Shown: positions 10,015 through 22,250, counted from the stretch's first letter. The stretch is DNA of 64,000 nt from Teratosphaeria epicoccoides (GCA_021401465.1 JADDMT010000031.1:1-64000); one strand, 5' to 3'. A program made the numbers and translations. Notes: generated by a model from the sequence alone, not told the origin.

Positions 10015-13000
10015 ACAAGTCCAACTATCTCCATGACCGACGTGATGATACCTGGCGACACGAGAGATGTGCGTCGCAGCAGCCCGGCGGCAGGCGAAAA
10101 GGCATTCTTGAGGAGTCTGGCGAACTAGCTAGGTCTGAAATGCCAACGACCTTCCCACAATTAGGTGTCGCCGATTCTGAAGCTTCTCTTCGAAGTGGAA
10201 AATGACGCTTGATCGCCAAAACTCCCCATGCCTCTTACTCTTTGTGTTGTTCTGAGATACTGACGGCCCATGCTCGCACTTTTGGAAGCAGTCTTTGTAC
10301 GTCCACCGCAGTCGAGAGTCTCGTGCAAGTCGACTATTAGCTCTGCGCTCGGCTGGCCAGCTGAACGTCGCCTTGGAGCGCTTGATGAGGCAGAGAGCGC
10401 CACTGGGACAATATTAATGTCCTTCCGTTGTGCTGCTGCTCTCACAGCGGAGGTCGTTCATGATGATGCTGGCACCATCGTGGCGACTAACGGCATGTGA
10501 AGCTGAGGTGTGCCTTACTGAAGTGCTCATACATGCTTTCCAGTCGGCAGGTTCAAAAGCTTTGTCTCTCTTCTGCTCTCCCTGGGCGTTATCTCTCATG
10601 GCGAGCTCCCTCGAGATGCTATCGGTACCACCGTGTGCCAGGCACGATTCTGCATCTCACAAGGATTGGTTCTTTGGTTGCAGTTCGCTGTCACACTCGA
10701 AGGCTCAAAGGGTCATGATCTCGACAGAAGCCAACTAATGAGAGGACGATTTCGAGTATGAGGATCTCAGCAGTTTTCATTCCAGTTTCTCGTTTACCAT
10801 GAAAAGTGCCTCTCACCATCGCAACATCATCCAAAGCCTGATATGCCCTTGGCGGTTGGCCACCATTGTACTCTACATACAGTGGAGTATATTGGGAAAG
10901 CACGACCTCCCTGCTGATGGTGGTAGAGAAACGGCTTCACCTGTTGGCGACCCTGCAAAGCGCTGCTAGTTGTGAGCTGCGCGTCTGTTCAAACGCTCCT
11001 GAGCGCGCGACAAAGAGGACGAGGACACGTGCATCAACATGACGAGCATGGCTTCTTCGACAGCCGCGAGGCTCTCAATGCACAGGACTATATGAGAATC
11101 TGAAATCGGCGCCATGAAGCATCCCAAGTAAGAGCATTGTTTAATGACCTCACAGCCAGCTAGGTGTCATTGCACACCTCCTGAGGTAGTAGCACAGCTT
11201 TCCTCGATGACGGGACTGGATCCTCATATCAGGGCATGTGGAGACCGCAGAGCTGGCATTGAAGCGTATAACAAAGACTGTCCACCTGATCACTAGATAC
11301 GTGGCGCTGGTTGAGACGGCTGCCACGAAGCGTGAGAGTGAGAGTGGAAAGAAAGTCATCATCGGTCTCGCAGATTTGCTTGTCTCTGATGCTGCTAGTA
11401 TAGTGGAGGGTCTGATGCGTATAGTGGCCTGCAGAGCTTCGTAAACGAGCAATGGGTGGCGGCGTAAGACAAGCTTTTGCAGAGCACGACAGTGGCAGAG
11501 ACAATACAGGAGAGTTCGTCACTTGCATTTGAAACTTGCACGAATTCCTGAGCTGGAATCAAGGATCAGGAGTCGTGGAGGAGGACAAGTTGGAGCTCCG
11601 GCTTAAAGTGTGAGAGAGCATGGTCCTCAACATCCACATTGCCTCTTTTCCCACTTTAGCCACTGTACGCAGTGCCAGCCATGCTTCTCAACCCCTGCGT
11701 TCCTCGTGACGGTTTCGGGGAGATGTACGACCACTCGCGTCCAAGCCAATCAATCAATGCCGGCCATGGTCCCATCGTTTGCGTGCGTTGTCCCTCATTG
11801 ATGGCAGTCAGACAGAACTGCAAATGCCGACAGGAGCCTGCAAGGGAGCGAGCGATGAATGCGTTGATACGTGTCGGGCTGGCGACAGTCCTACCGACGG
11901 CATGAATGAGCATATACCACCGATACCTTGTGCAATTCGTTCGTCGTGGTGACATCGCGGCCCGGCAAGTGCGGAATCGGCCGAGCGGGCGCCGGCCCCA
12001 AAGCCAAAGAAGCTGGGACATTGGCCTCTCCCAGATGTCAGGTAATCCATCAATGGGGGCGCATCATGTTGCATGGGGTGGACGACGGTACAGTTCCATG
12101 TTGCATTCGTCCTTGACGCGCTGCGTCATATTCTCGGCGCTACTGCAGTCTCATGCCGCCCTGCTGCCCTATCATACCGACGGACTGGAGCCTTCAACGG
12201 GTGCCCTCCGTGCTTCTCAGACCATATCCTGGGGACCACGACATCTATGGCTGCGGCGCGGCCCATGTGCGTGATAACAAAACATCGAAATTGTACCTAG
12301 GCGGCGAGGTTCACTGGGAATGCGACAAGATGCCAGCCGTACCGTACACTGCCCAGAGCAACCCGTCTCGATGGAGCTGTTGCGCGAAGCTAGCCTGTCC
12401 GATCGGGCTCGAATGCATGACTTCGAACCCACTGCTACAGAAGTCTAACGTCGCTTGGCCGGGGTCGACGTGAAGCTTCGGCATGGGGAATGGCAACGAG
12501 AATCTGCGATGGATATTGATCACTCGATGGGCTGACAGAAGTGATGCTGCAGATTCGCCGGCTCGTCGCTGGCCGGTTCAAGTCGCGTATCGGTGACCCA
12601 ATGCCCGAGAACCAGTTCAGCGGGTCACAGCAGCGACCGAAGATGCTTGTCGGCGCGGAAATGTGAAAGTACGTGTAGTGCGCACGCGCCGTGGAGAGAT
12701 CGTGTCCCGCAGAATAAACTCAGCCCAAGACCATGTCGTCGGGACGTCACACAGCCTGTGATAGCCACGAGTAGACACTGTAGCCGGTTCTGGGATAACA
12801 AGACAGACGATACTTGTCTTTGTATACAGATGTTGAGCTGGAAGCCTCGCCTGCCACTAGCTTCGGCATCTCCTTTTGGGCGCGATGATCGATAGACCTG
12901 CATGGGTGACGAGGCACGAAGCTTGAGGTACTGCATGCAGGAGGCGGACAAGATCCAAGGTTGGGCTCGCGGCGCTCGCCATCCTACAGTAGCACCGAAG

Positions 13001-13658
13001 CCTAGTCTGTGACTTCGGGCGGCATCCCTGTCGAAAGCTGCAGCCTTGCTTGTCATGAGAGCCGAGGACATGGAAGGTCGGTTCCACCGCAGGCTCTTCA
13101 GGACCGTCTTCTTTCCGCGCGTAATTCTATGTGGTGCGAACGTAGCGCTTTGTCCTGTAGCCGCCGAAGGGCGGCAGTGTGCAAGGCCCGTATCGCTTGA
13201 AATGAGCCGACATTATTGACATCACATACCATTGCTGCAGAATTGCCGCACCGATTCGCAACACTTATGCATCTGGGGTCTTCTAAGCTGTATCCTAGAG
13301 CACCTGAGAGGCAAACAGCACTTCTGTTCAGTTCAGCCGCATGCTCCATCACCTCTTCATTCCGATTTCCTGCTGCTTTTCCTCCTTCATTTGGTCAGTT
13401 GCCTCGCCAGGCGCAACTCTGCCCTGGCCCCCACCGACTACAAAAAAGTATTGCAAATTTGCCGAGCACGAAATTGGCTGGGTATGTGGTCTTAGCTGAG
13501 ATGCCGATGCCTAGCGTAGCGTCGCCCACTCAAGACGGACAGCAATCCCCGCGAGACCGTGACCTAGCTGCACGAGCGCGTCGATCAGGTTGACTGATGC
13601 CATCTGGCCAACATTGGTGTATGCTGAACGCCATCGAGCCCACCTCCAACCAACAAGA
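10015..13658. other. Gene-poor 3.6-kb interval, no gene seen
   Basis: No frame here shows a recognisable domain or a consistent exon chain. All open stretches are under about 150 codons, mixed on both strands, with Cys/Trp/Arg-rich shadow-like composition. No terminal inverted repeats, transposase-like frame or tandem array was found by eye. It holds the 3' flank of S17 and the promoter of the methyltransferase gene. Confidence 0.45.
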
Positions 13659-14882
13659 ATGGCTCAGGTGTCCGTTCCACAGCCGAGCAACAGCAAAGCC
13701 GTTATTACCTATGCTGGACGAGTATACTCAAGGTTCTCGATTGAGAGAGGAGTCTGGTGTGTTCCGATCGATGAGGTAGAGCAAGCCGCATCACATATTG
13801 GCCTTCCTATGAACCGTGCCGAGACCAGGAATCTCCCTTGCTGACGACAGACTTAGATCGACGAACGACGACTGGACGATCTGAACGGCATTCTTCGAGA
13901 GGTCTTCGATAATCGCATCGTCCTTCCTCCCGACGACGCATTCGACTTGTCGGCCTTGGACGAGCCGGAAGTGCTCGACTGCGGGGTTGGCAAGGGAGCT
14001 TGGGTTGATGATTTTTTGAGAGAGTACGAAGAATGCAGTGTCAGTAGTTGCTAGACCCAGACAGATGGCTGTCCATTGAGCCCTCACAAAAGTCCGTTAC
14101 TGACCTGTTCTCAAAGCCGGACGTCGTTGGAGTGGATGTGTACTTCGGCCAAGGCATCGACGACGACGACGACGACGACGACGAGGAAGGGGAGGAAGAG
14201 GGAGGAGAGGCCGGTATCGAGGAGTGGACACGACACACCTGGAACCTCAACGGCCGCTTTCGTCATTCGGGAATAAATCCAGAAACCTTCGATTTTATCA
14301 ATAGCAGACTGCTGGCTGAAGGCATAGATGCTGCTCGGTGGCCGTCGTACGTCGTGGACCTTAAGAATCTGCTGAAACCGGGAGGATGGCTCCAGATGGT
14401 GGAGGTCGAACTCAAGATACAGTCCAACAATGGCGGGTTGGAATACAACATGACCGAACCTTTGTTCTTATGGCAGTCGTGGTACGATACTGTAATGAGA
14501 TGTCTGGGCAAAGACCAGCGAGTGGGGCGAAGATTGGGAAATCTCATGAGAGAGGCAGGCTTCGAACACATTCACGCGCCGCCGGCCAGACAGCTTCCGA
14601 TAGGGACTTGGAATCCCCAAGGTACGTCGATCAGTCTAGCGCGACAGCATGATGCTCGATTGAGTCTTTGCTGACATCTATCTGTCAGTGTCAGCATCTT
14701 TAGGCGCCGACGTCCGCGCCAACTTGGCCAAGACGATCGATGCTCTCACGCGATATCCGTTGACGCGAATCAACTACCCATCTCTTCATCTCCCTTTACC
14801 CTTTGATCGATGGCAGTACATGATCCAACGAGCTCAGCAGGAGCTACAAAGGGATGATCTGCAGCTATACTATCTTTTGTAA
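13659..14882 (+). CDS. SAM-dependent methyltransferase (class I, LaeA-like fungal family)
   Basis: Four exons, 13659-13775, 13857-14039, 14117-14621 and 14689-14882; 332 aa, all junctions in phase. The layout matches fungal TAM/LaeA-type methyltransferases. YSRFSIERGVWCVPIDE corresponds to their Y...G.Y.LP.DE block. Motif I is VLDCGVGKGAW at about residues 78-88, PDVVGVDVYFG is the second strand, and the RLLAEGIDAARWPSYVVDL and LLKPGGWLQMVEVE blocks follow. The second intron uses a GTCAGT donor; the others are standard. Oddity: residues about 115-130 are a run of eight Asp followed by Glu/Gly, encoded by a (GAC)n then GAGGAA repeat, inserted in the nucleotide-binding fold. The substrate is unknown. 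No other secondary-metabolism gene lies nearby. ATG 13590 is an alternative in-frame start. Confidence 0.85.
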
Positions 14883-16018
14883 GCCATCGAGACAAGAATC
14901 AGCCCGTGAGAGAGTAGCTGACGAGTACATAGGCATTATGCCTACGGGAGAAGACCAAGGCAGCGGCGTCGGTAGCACTCTGAGGAAGTATCTGGTGATT
15001 TTCTGTCGCCGGTGCCGTCCCCGTGATAGTCCGACGCTGGCTTTACACCTCGTCCAGAACCGATGCCGTCGACGGTGTAGCCACGCCATGAGGGAATGGC
15101 TAGCTTGCGGAGATGGATCAACAAAGCATCGCAACCGTCGGAGGAGATGCAGCTGAGACACGATCCTGCCGGTTCCGCTGGAATGATTTAGTGCAAATGA
15201 ATTGTGCTCGCCTTCCAGACGATGTGCAGATGGCATAGCTGGATTCGAAACCGGGGTCTCCGCAAGTCGAGCAAGCAAGAATGGAGACATCATGAGTCGT
15301 TGAGAAAGAGGTGAAGTGCACTTCTTACTCAGTTAAAATGAGTCCCGGGACTAGCATACCCAGCGGCCTGGGACGATTCCCAGCTGCATGGTAGCGGATG
15401 ACGAGCCGCGCGAGTCCCCCTGAAGCTTATCACGAACTATGTATGCTCTGTATACACGAAGCCGAAACAAGCGCAATACAGAGGTACCGTACAGAGCGGT
15501 ATCATGTTCACAGTCCTCCGTGCATGTCCCTGTAGAGGTGTCTCGCGAAACGCACGTGCATTTCCTCAACCATTCATTGCCAATGCTTCTCAAGGTCAAA
15601 GGGAACACCACAACAAATCCTAGGCAAGGAGTCAGGGACAACCGAAAGCTGTTGCATTCCAGCTGAGCTAGCCAATGCAGCCATGTGCTGCTTGTCAACC
15701 CAATGCTGCATTGCGTCTAATGGCTTGCTGCCATCCCGCCAAAGCATTGTCCCATCATATGTTTCGAGCTGAAGCCCGACCCTTGGTAGCGATGGTCGCC
15801 CAGTTACCAAGAACCGTGTCACGATTCTTCTCCTTTCAGGTAAATTGATGACGCCATGTGGTAGCGGTCTCTCCGCTCATCTGTGCTATGATCACGCCAG
15901 CTGTATTTGCTCCAAACTCAACAGATGCCAGCACAGCAATCTCAGAGATGGCAGCTGAAGAGTCATTCGCGCTGGCCTGTCTTTGTTACACCTGCAATTG
16001 ATGGCTGAGAGGGTTCCC
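14883..16018. other. Convergent intergenic, no gene seen
   Basis: 3' flanks of the methyltransferase (plus) and NOT2 (minus). A B-box-like GTTTCGAATCC occurs on the minus strand near 15248-15238 but has no matching A box or acceptor stem. Confidence 0.5.
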
Positions 16019-17976
16019 CTAGTTGCTTGCCTGATTTCCCGCCCCAGTCTGCTGTCCACCAGGCGCATTACCCACCCCAGCACCTGACGCAGGCGCTTGC
16101 ACCGGCCCTCCAAACCCGACGCCACCCCCAATACCATTCACGCTGGCGCCTCCATTCCCCACGCCCCAACTTCTAGCGATCTGTTGCTGGCCCAGCGCAC
16201 CGCTCCCGAAACCACCCTCTGCAGAAGCAGCAAGCGCGCTCATAGCTGCGCCTGCGTCGCCATGATCCAGCTCCGTATGCTCCAGCACAAATTCTCTCCG
16301 CACCCGTCTCCAGTTCGGCGCGTCGAAGAAGACATAAACGCCGACTTCCTGAGTAGTACCTGGTCGCGCCTTGGGAGGCGTGCCAACCGGAATGTTGGCT
16401 GCCAAGTCCGTCACAACTACAGAGGACGAATTCGGGTAATTCTGCTGCGGCGTGTCTCGTCTGAGCCACTGGCGCAGTAGCTTGTGCCACCTCCAGTCGC
16501 GACGCTCTAGCTCGGCGGCTGCCCGTTGTTGGGCGATATCTCGAGGCTGCGAAAAGAAGATGAAGAAGAGAGTTTCTATAATTGGACAGTCAGCGACAAT
16601 CTCGCAACCTGGAGCTGAAGTGGTTGCCTACCATCACTGAGCGCATCCATTCTTCCCTCGATCGGTGGCACATTGCCGACTTGATACGCAGTCGGCAGTG
16701 TGAAGTCTGGCACGACCATGCGATTTCGGTAGTCGAACATTGACGAGCTTGACTGACCGTTGTGACCCCAAACGTGAAAGGTGTCGAGTATCGGCTCAGA
16801 GCTGTTGAGGTCCAGGTCCAGGTTCTCCAGTTGGTGACCCACGAACAAATTACTCCGATATGCAGGCGGCAGTGTCTGGTCCACGTTCTCCGGATGACCG
16901 CTGGCAAGTTGATCTCGCGAATGCATTGCAGCGGTGAGGCCAGCAAGGCCGTACTTCTCTCGATCTGACATGTCTGCGTAGCGCTTAGAAGTGCTGCTTG
17001 GTGCGGCACTGGTAGGCGTTGATGGCTGTTGTGCGCCATTCGTTATCTGCTGCTGTCCGGATCCGATAGTTACAGGTTGTGACTGCTGGAACGCGCCATT
17101 ACTCGCATCGCGCATTGGAAGCGAGACCTGCTCTGGACCCGTTGTCGACGGTGATATGAGTGCGCTGTTAACGCTCTCGCCGTTCAGAGCCTGCTGGCGA
17201 ACGCCAAGAGCTGGAAAGTCGTCTTGCGGCTGTTGCTGCGACATTGTTCTGGACTCTACTTGACCGTCAACAGAACCTTGGAGCGACGGCGCTACGGAAG
17301 GTGCGCGCTGTGTCTGTTGAGGCTGTTGCGGTTGTTGCCCCAGTGTTTGCCGCACCGTATTGTAGTTCAGCTGACCAGGCTGCGCCGATGGGAGAGGTCC
17401 TCCTGACAGGCTTGGAAAGTCACTGTTAGATGCGTCAGTCTGGGTGCCATCAGCGTCGTCTATCGCGGCACTGGAGTGCCGACTCAGGTGGCGGCGCCCA
17501 TAAGTCAAGCCAGGATCCAGCGGCACTGCCGCCCACTTTTTCTTTGGCATGATGATGAATGGTGAGGATGACAGATTGCTGCCGCAAAGAGCAAAATGGT
17601 CAATTAATCCAGATTTAGGCAGCAACCGCTTGTCAACAAGGCCGGCAAACAGATGCAGCTTGTTGAAGCAACCACAGCACAGGATTGAGACCATGACAGC
17701 AGGCGCGCTTTGCAAACACGCGGTCGTGAAATCTTGGGCAGGAACTCACCTCATGTCGAGTCCCTGACTTCCACCTCCGCCCATCACTTGCGCGAATCCA
17801 CTCAACGGCGCCGGTCTTGGCGCACTCTGCCCAAGGCCACCTCCGAAACTGCTACCGAATGCACCTCCCAGCCCGGCCCCCCATCCTCCACCTCCTGCAC
17901 CGGCGAGTCCGTTACCAAGGCCTGATTTCGAGGAATTCTGCAATCGCGGCCCTTGCCGCTGATATGCTGAGTTCAT
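16019..17976 (-). CDS. NOT2: CCR4-NOT complex subunit NOT2
   Basis: Three exons, 17976-17750, 17422-16632 and 16575-16019; 524 aa. The N-terminus is Gly/Ser/Gln-rich. The splice between exons 1 and 2 (AG plus T) recreates the conserved LDMSDFPSLSG segment, followed by the second DDFPALG segment and a long Gln/Pro/Ser linker. The C-terminal NOT box (about residues 270-440) contains the strand VPDFTLPTAYQVGNVPP, the spliced ETLFFIFFSQPRDIAQQRAA motif and RDWRWHKLLRQWL. These match NOT2 rather than NOT3/5. The complex deadenylates mRNA and represses transcription. The tail after about residue 440 is Gly/Ala-rich. ATG 17976 was chosen because it begins the conserved region; the frame is open to ATG 18147. 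Intron 1, at 327 nt, is much longer than any other intron here. Confidence 0.9.
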
Positions 17977-18932
17977 GCTAATATCGTGGGTTGTGTGCGG
18001 TGAGGTTGTTGATGTTTCACTCGCTGTGGGGTTGACCCAGTATTGGTCGTACAGCAACAGCGGCTGTGTGGAATCTCGCTGAGGATTTTGGTATCTGCGC
18101 TGCTGGCGAAGCGTCGTGGGTAGCTTAGTCTGCATCCGCAGGATCATTGGAGTCAGTAACAGGATCTATGTGTGTGCTTGGGCCCTTGTTGGCGGTCACG
18201 ACCGTCAAGAGATCTGCAGGCGCTTGCTCCCACTCCTTGCGAGCGGTTCTAGGCCCCATGTCTGCACCTTCGACTTCTTGTGTCCGGCTCTTGGCATCTG
18301 GTATAGTCTCTTGCTCGTGCCCTTGACAACATGCGCTTACAGCCCTGCCCAAAGTACGTTGCGAGCGCAGACTCGTCGCATGCAATGCAGGCAGAATTTC
18401 AGTTGCACTTGTTTCGCCAATACCAGCTCTCGCCTCTCAAATCTCTGACTCGTGATGGCTTGAAAAGTCGCTGCTTAAAGACTTACCAGTCCGCCGTACT
18501 GGCCACGCTATACCAACGCTGGGACGTCCTGGTTTCTTAGGCGATCGAGCTCCAATGAAGTAGCATGCGTTGCGTGTCGCGTATACAGTCGCTCATCAAA
18601 GGAGGTAATGTAATGACGCCAGTTTGAGAACGTGAAGGATGCCGGAGTGATAGTGACCTGAGGGTAGTGATCGCGTTTGGTTCTTAGACCAAGGACCGCC
18701 GGGCAGATGCAGCTGGGCAAGCGGCTCCAAATAAGGTTCACTGGCTGTCGATCTAAGGCTGAGATGAGCACGTGACAATTCACAGATCATTGTGGGCTGT
18801 CTTCCAATATGGAATGGTACAGCGACATGCCCCCTGAGCGCTGATTGAATATCACGCAATATCCACACAGCTGCATTCTCTCAATTTCCGCTATTTACGC
18901 ATGAACCTTCGCGTCAAATGCAGTCGGCCAGC
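17977..18932. other. NOT2 upstream region, no separate gene seen
   Basis: Contains the NOT2 promoter and an in-frame 5' extension up to 18147. The part from 18150 to 18932 shows only short, unconvincing frames and the 3' flank of the Cue1-like gene. Confidence 0.5.
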
Positions 18933-19496
18933 TCACGCACTCTCCACTTTTTCTTCCATTTTCCGCCGCGCCGCGAGGATCATCTCCTCCCGCCTTCGCT
19001 TCAGACCCTCCGCTCTTGCGTTCTTATCCGAACTCCATGCCGCCCTCTTCTGCTCCTCCGAGGGCACAGCCTCCTTCCCTTTCCCGCTGATCTTGCTCTG
19101 TAGACCGTATCGCGAGATCAGGTCCTGCCCTTGACCTCCTCCGCTGTTGCTTTTGACTCCAACAGCGGGTGCTTGCTGGCCTTGCGTTGGGATGTTCGGC
19201 TGGAACGACACTGGCGGCGCATCTAGTTGTCTGCCTCCCAGCACTCGCTCTGTAGTCGCTTGGACGTTCCACCCGTTCTGCTGTAGATCCCATGCGATTG
19301 TTCTTCGGTCCAGTTGAGGGAACATCGCTGCCACTTGCTCGATCTTCACCAGATCGATCTGCTGGTTTGTCCGCCGGGTTCCAGGCTCCTGCCCAGGGCC
19401 AGCTGGCTTTGATAGCCACCATCGTATCGCAAAGAAACCGACAACAGCCACGGCCAGTATTTGTGGAATGTTGATTGATGTGTGAGTCTCAGGCAT
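18933..19496 (-). CDS. cue1: CUE-domain ER membrane protein (Cue1-like)
   Basis: Single exon, 187 aa. A transmembrane segment near the N-terminus (about residues 9-28, IPQILAVAVVGFFAIRWWLS) is followed by a CUE domain at about 46-90. This contains VAAMFPQLDRRTIAWDLQQN with the MFP motif that contacts ubiquitin, and a WNVQATTERVL helix. The C-terminus is a Lys/Arg/Glu helix (KRRREEMILAARRKMEEK) that corresponds in position to the E2-binding region of yeast Cue1. Cue1 anchors and activates the E2 Ubc7 at the ER for ERAD. Assignment rests on the TM-CUE-basic helix order, which Cue1 shares with AUP1-type proteins; overall length fits Cue1 (about 200 aa). Confidence 0.83.
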   Translation of the reverse strand: MPETHTSINIPQILAVAVVGFFAIRWWLSKPAGPGQEPGTRRTNQQIDLVKIEQVAAMFPQLDRRTIAWDLQQNGWNVQATTERVLGGRQLDAPPVSFQPNIPTQGQQAPAVGVKSNSGGGQGQDLISRYGLQSKISGKGKEAVPSEEQKRAAWSSDKNARAEGLKRRREEMILAARRKMEEKVESA

Positions 19497-20626
19497 GGTC
19501 GCAGGTCCTGAATGTTTGTTCCGAGCTTGTTCGAGTGTCGTACGTGCTGCCGTTGTTGGACGTATGTGGACCGTCTTGCGCTCGGTCTCTTGAACGAGGA
19601 TAGATCGGTCCTTGTGGCAACTTCGACTTGAAATGCGTGAACCACGTGCTTCTGCGATGCTCAGGCGGTAGGTGATGCCAATACTTTAATGTCAAGCACC
19701 GGGCTGAAGGTTCACAATCACTGGTGAGACCTGGCGGATCCGATCGGAGATCGGCAAACCGCCGTCGCATTACCTCCTAGTAGCTTACTAGGAGGTAATT
19801 AAGAACTCATTTCTTTGCTGTGTTCATGCCTGTCCCATGGCCCACGCTGCGAAAAAGTGAAATCGATCTGTTGTTGAGAGCTGTTGCTTCATGTACATTG
19901 GCTGCCTGGTCAATACATGAATGAGAAAGCACATACGTAGATGCAATTGCCCGGACACGGCTCGCAGGAGCTCACTGTCACTGAATGCTTCTTGTCCATC
20001 ACATGGCGAACTATTCTCTCAGCCCTGTCAGCTCAACAATCTATGTTTTCCCTTCTAGCTGAAGCGTTCGACAAACAATCCAATAGCGCCTTGAATTGAG
20101 GTTTGCATCTCCTCGCAGCATATGTCGCCACGTTCGCCCCTGAAACAAGTGGTTTGGGCGACCAAAGCGGCACATTGCAAGATATCCAAGGGCGGGCAGG
20201 CGAAGCACACCGAGCACCTCAGAGACCATCACGCCGACTGTCGTGACGAATGGAATGCTTTGAGCAATGCTTCTGAGGCGAGGGGCGCCAGAGCATCGAT
20301 GCGCACCTCTCCCAATGATGTTATGACAAGGCCTGCTGAAAGACCAAGAAGAATGTGACGATATTGTAAGGTGCTGGAGCACAGGGGCGGTACTGCATTG
20401 GTGGCTTGTCATATGAACGCAGTCTGCTTGACTACGCTCTTCTGGTTGCACGCGAGCATACTCCGTCTGTACAAGATCGCCTCTGAATACCAGGGTTCAT
20501 CAATCCCAGCATCCGCATCACTTGATCGACTGTACGCGCGATCCCAGTGAATGTACACTGCTGTGCGATCCAACACTCCTGCGTACCCAAGCGGCCCAAA
20601 GCGAGAAATCCAAGCGCGAAGATCGC
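19497..20626. other. Intergenic, no gene seen
   Basis: About 1.1 kb between two minus-strand genes. A minus-strand frame at 20451-20041 includes a hydrophobic stretch but has no other coding character. The notable element is the palindrome at 19769-19799, annotated separately. Confidence 0.45.
19769..19799. repeat. Perfect palindrome, 14-bp arms, 3-nt loop
   Basis: Left arm ATTACCTCCTAGTA (19769-19782), loop GCT, right arm TACTAGGAGGTAAT (19786-19799). It lies about 275 bp upstream of the Cue1-like start codon. It could be a binding site for a dimeric factor, a hairpin, or the remains of a short inverted-repeat element; nothing around it distinguishes these. Confidence 0.9.
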
Positions 20627-21661
20627 TTACAATCTACACGCAGTCTGGCCACCGGGTTCCTGTTCAGACTGCTTGTCGCTCCCTTGCTCGCTCGCACCTG
20701 CTATCGTGTTGACGACCACAATTTTGCCGGGCATCCACCTCTGATTCTCCTTCTTCCCCTTCCCCGCCGCCCACTCCTTCTCGTCCAAGGCCTTCCAATC
20801 CTCCAGTGTCTCCGGGTCCTCGTTGCCCGTCAGTGGCACCTGCTTGCCGCGGAGTTCAACAGGCCACCGCATGTACCTGTGGCCCAGACATTGTGCCACG
20901 AGACAGATCGCACCGCAGACGAATGTCCACACTAGATTGACGAGCATAGCAGTCAGTAATTGGGTCCGGACAGCCAGGGGCCCGATTTACTCACTTTCCT
21001 CCTCCCAGAGCGGATCGGCCTCTACCTCCTTCCCACAGGCGTCTGTCTTGAACGTCTTGATTTCAGGTAAGTCAATGACGCTACCACTCTCCATGTGCGC
21101 CTTCATAGCCTTGTTGTTGCACAATTGCATCAGGGGCAAGAACATCAGAAAGCGTTCCATGTCCTCCGGCGGATGTTGCATCATCCCCGTCAACTGGCCC
21201 ATTACAATGTTCCTGCGCACCGCTTTCTTATTCTTGGCGCTCTTGCTCTTGGGCGACATGATGATCGCAGCATTCTCGCTCATCACCTTGTCGACTTCCA
21301 GCTTCCTGCCGCCATGCACTTGGCCCTGAGTAGACTCGATCATCTTCAACGCTTGGACACCGTACTGGAACAACTTGCGCAGAAAGTCGTCACTCATCCC
21401 ATCCATATCCTCGAGACGATTCATGACGTTCGCGAGCATGCGGATGCAGATATCGAGCTTTTCAGTCGGATCCTCAGTCTTCATGCTCTGATCGTACAGC
21501 CGCCAGAGGACCAGGAGCACGTCTCTCTGTTCAGCATTGCGCGCGTGCTTGATGGCTGCTGCTATGAGCGGGTTGGCTGGGTGCTCATCCAGATGCCCGT
21601 ATCGGTTGAGCAGCAGATGCACCTGGAGCATCTCCGCGCTTATTGGGGCTTTCTTAGACAT
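20627..21661 (-). CDS. Hypothetical protein with helical N-domain and one C-terminal membrane segment
   Basis: Two exons, 21661-20995 and 20931-20627, joined in phase across a 63-nt intron (GTGAGT, TACTGAC branch, TAG); 323 aa. Not recognised. The first 220 residues are soluble and helical (MSKKAPISAEMLQVHLLLNR..., VLLVLWRLYDQ, MANVMNRLEDMDGMSDDF-like helices) with a Lys-rich loop at about 160-170. The second exon begins with a hydrophobic segment, WTFVCGAICLVAQCLGHRYM, then an acidic/Trp-containing linker and a Gln/Ser-rich tail. The strong codon-level regularity and clean splice suggest a real conserved gene. It could be a tail-anchored organelle-membrane protein; that is inference from the single hydrophobic helix. 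Confidence 0.72.
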
Positions 21662-22250
21662 GTTGTTGATAGCGCTGCTGAAAGTGGCGCGAGGGGCTGC
21701 TTTGGATTACTTGCGATACCGATGGGACGAAACGCTCAGCGCGTCTCGATGCTGTCGTTGAAAAGCATAGACGTAGACCAGCCAGAGTGAAGGATCTTTG
21801 GGCTCGGTGAACTAATCCACTGTTAGTATTGCAATCGCATGGAACTGAAAATGTCTTGCGGGTCAGACGAGGCTCCAGTGGCAATGCAGGCGTTGAAAAA
21901 TGACCAATTTGTGATGTGGAAGGTACTTCGAATGCTCGATGAAGTAATTCAGAGGGTGTCGCGTTTGTTTGAGAAAATGTAGCGGGCAACAAGCGAACTG
22001 GCTCATTGCATATGGAAAGCGCGAAGCGCAAACGGTGAAGCACTCGAGCTCCACTTTTCACTTTTCCTACGAGCCTGTCTATCGTAAGCGGCGGGCATGG
22101 CAGCGATAGGGTACACCTGGTCCCTCAGGACCCCCGGGAAAAGGTCTCGTAGGATTCAATCTCTACCGTCGATCTGCGCTTGACAAGCCATTGGGACGGA
22201 GAGAGTATCAATATATTGCTAAGACAACGTTAAACCCAATGCTCGCTCGC
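21662..22250. other. Intergenic, no gene seen
   Basis: Promoter of the minus-strand gene starting at 21661 and 3' flank of the next minus-strand gene. No coding frame was found. Confidence 0.5.

Noticed and set aside
12399..12465. tRNA-like minus-strand sequence (GGCCAAGCG ... GACTTCTG ... GGGTTCGAAGTC)
   Set aside because: Resembles A box, TCT anticodon loop and B box of tRNA-Arg, but the T stem cannot pair (GTGGG against TCATG) and no acceptor stem exists.
12566..12600. GGTTCAAGTC resembling a tRNA B box on the plus strand
   Set aside because: No A box upstream and flanks do not pair.
15230..15260. B-box-like GTTTCGAATCC on the minus strand
   Set aside because: No A box at the proper distance and no cloverleaf could be drawn.
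21095..21790. 231-codon plus-strand open frame
   Set aside because: Exact antisense of the 20627-21661 gene; no independent features.
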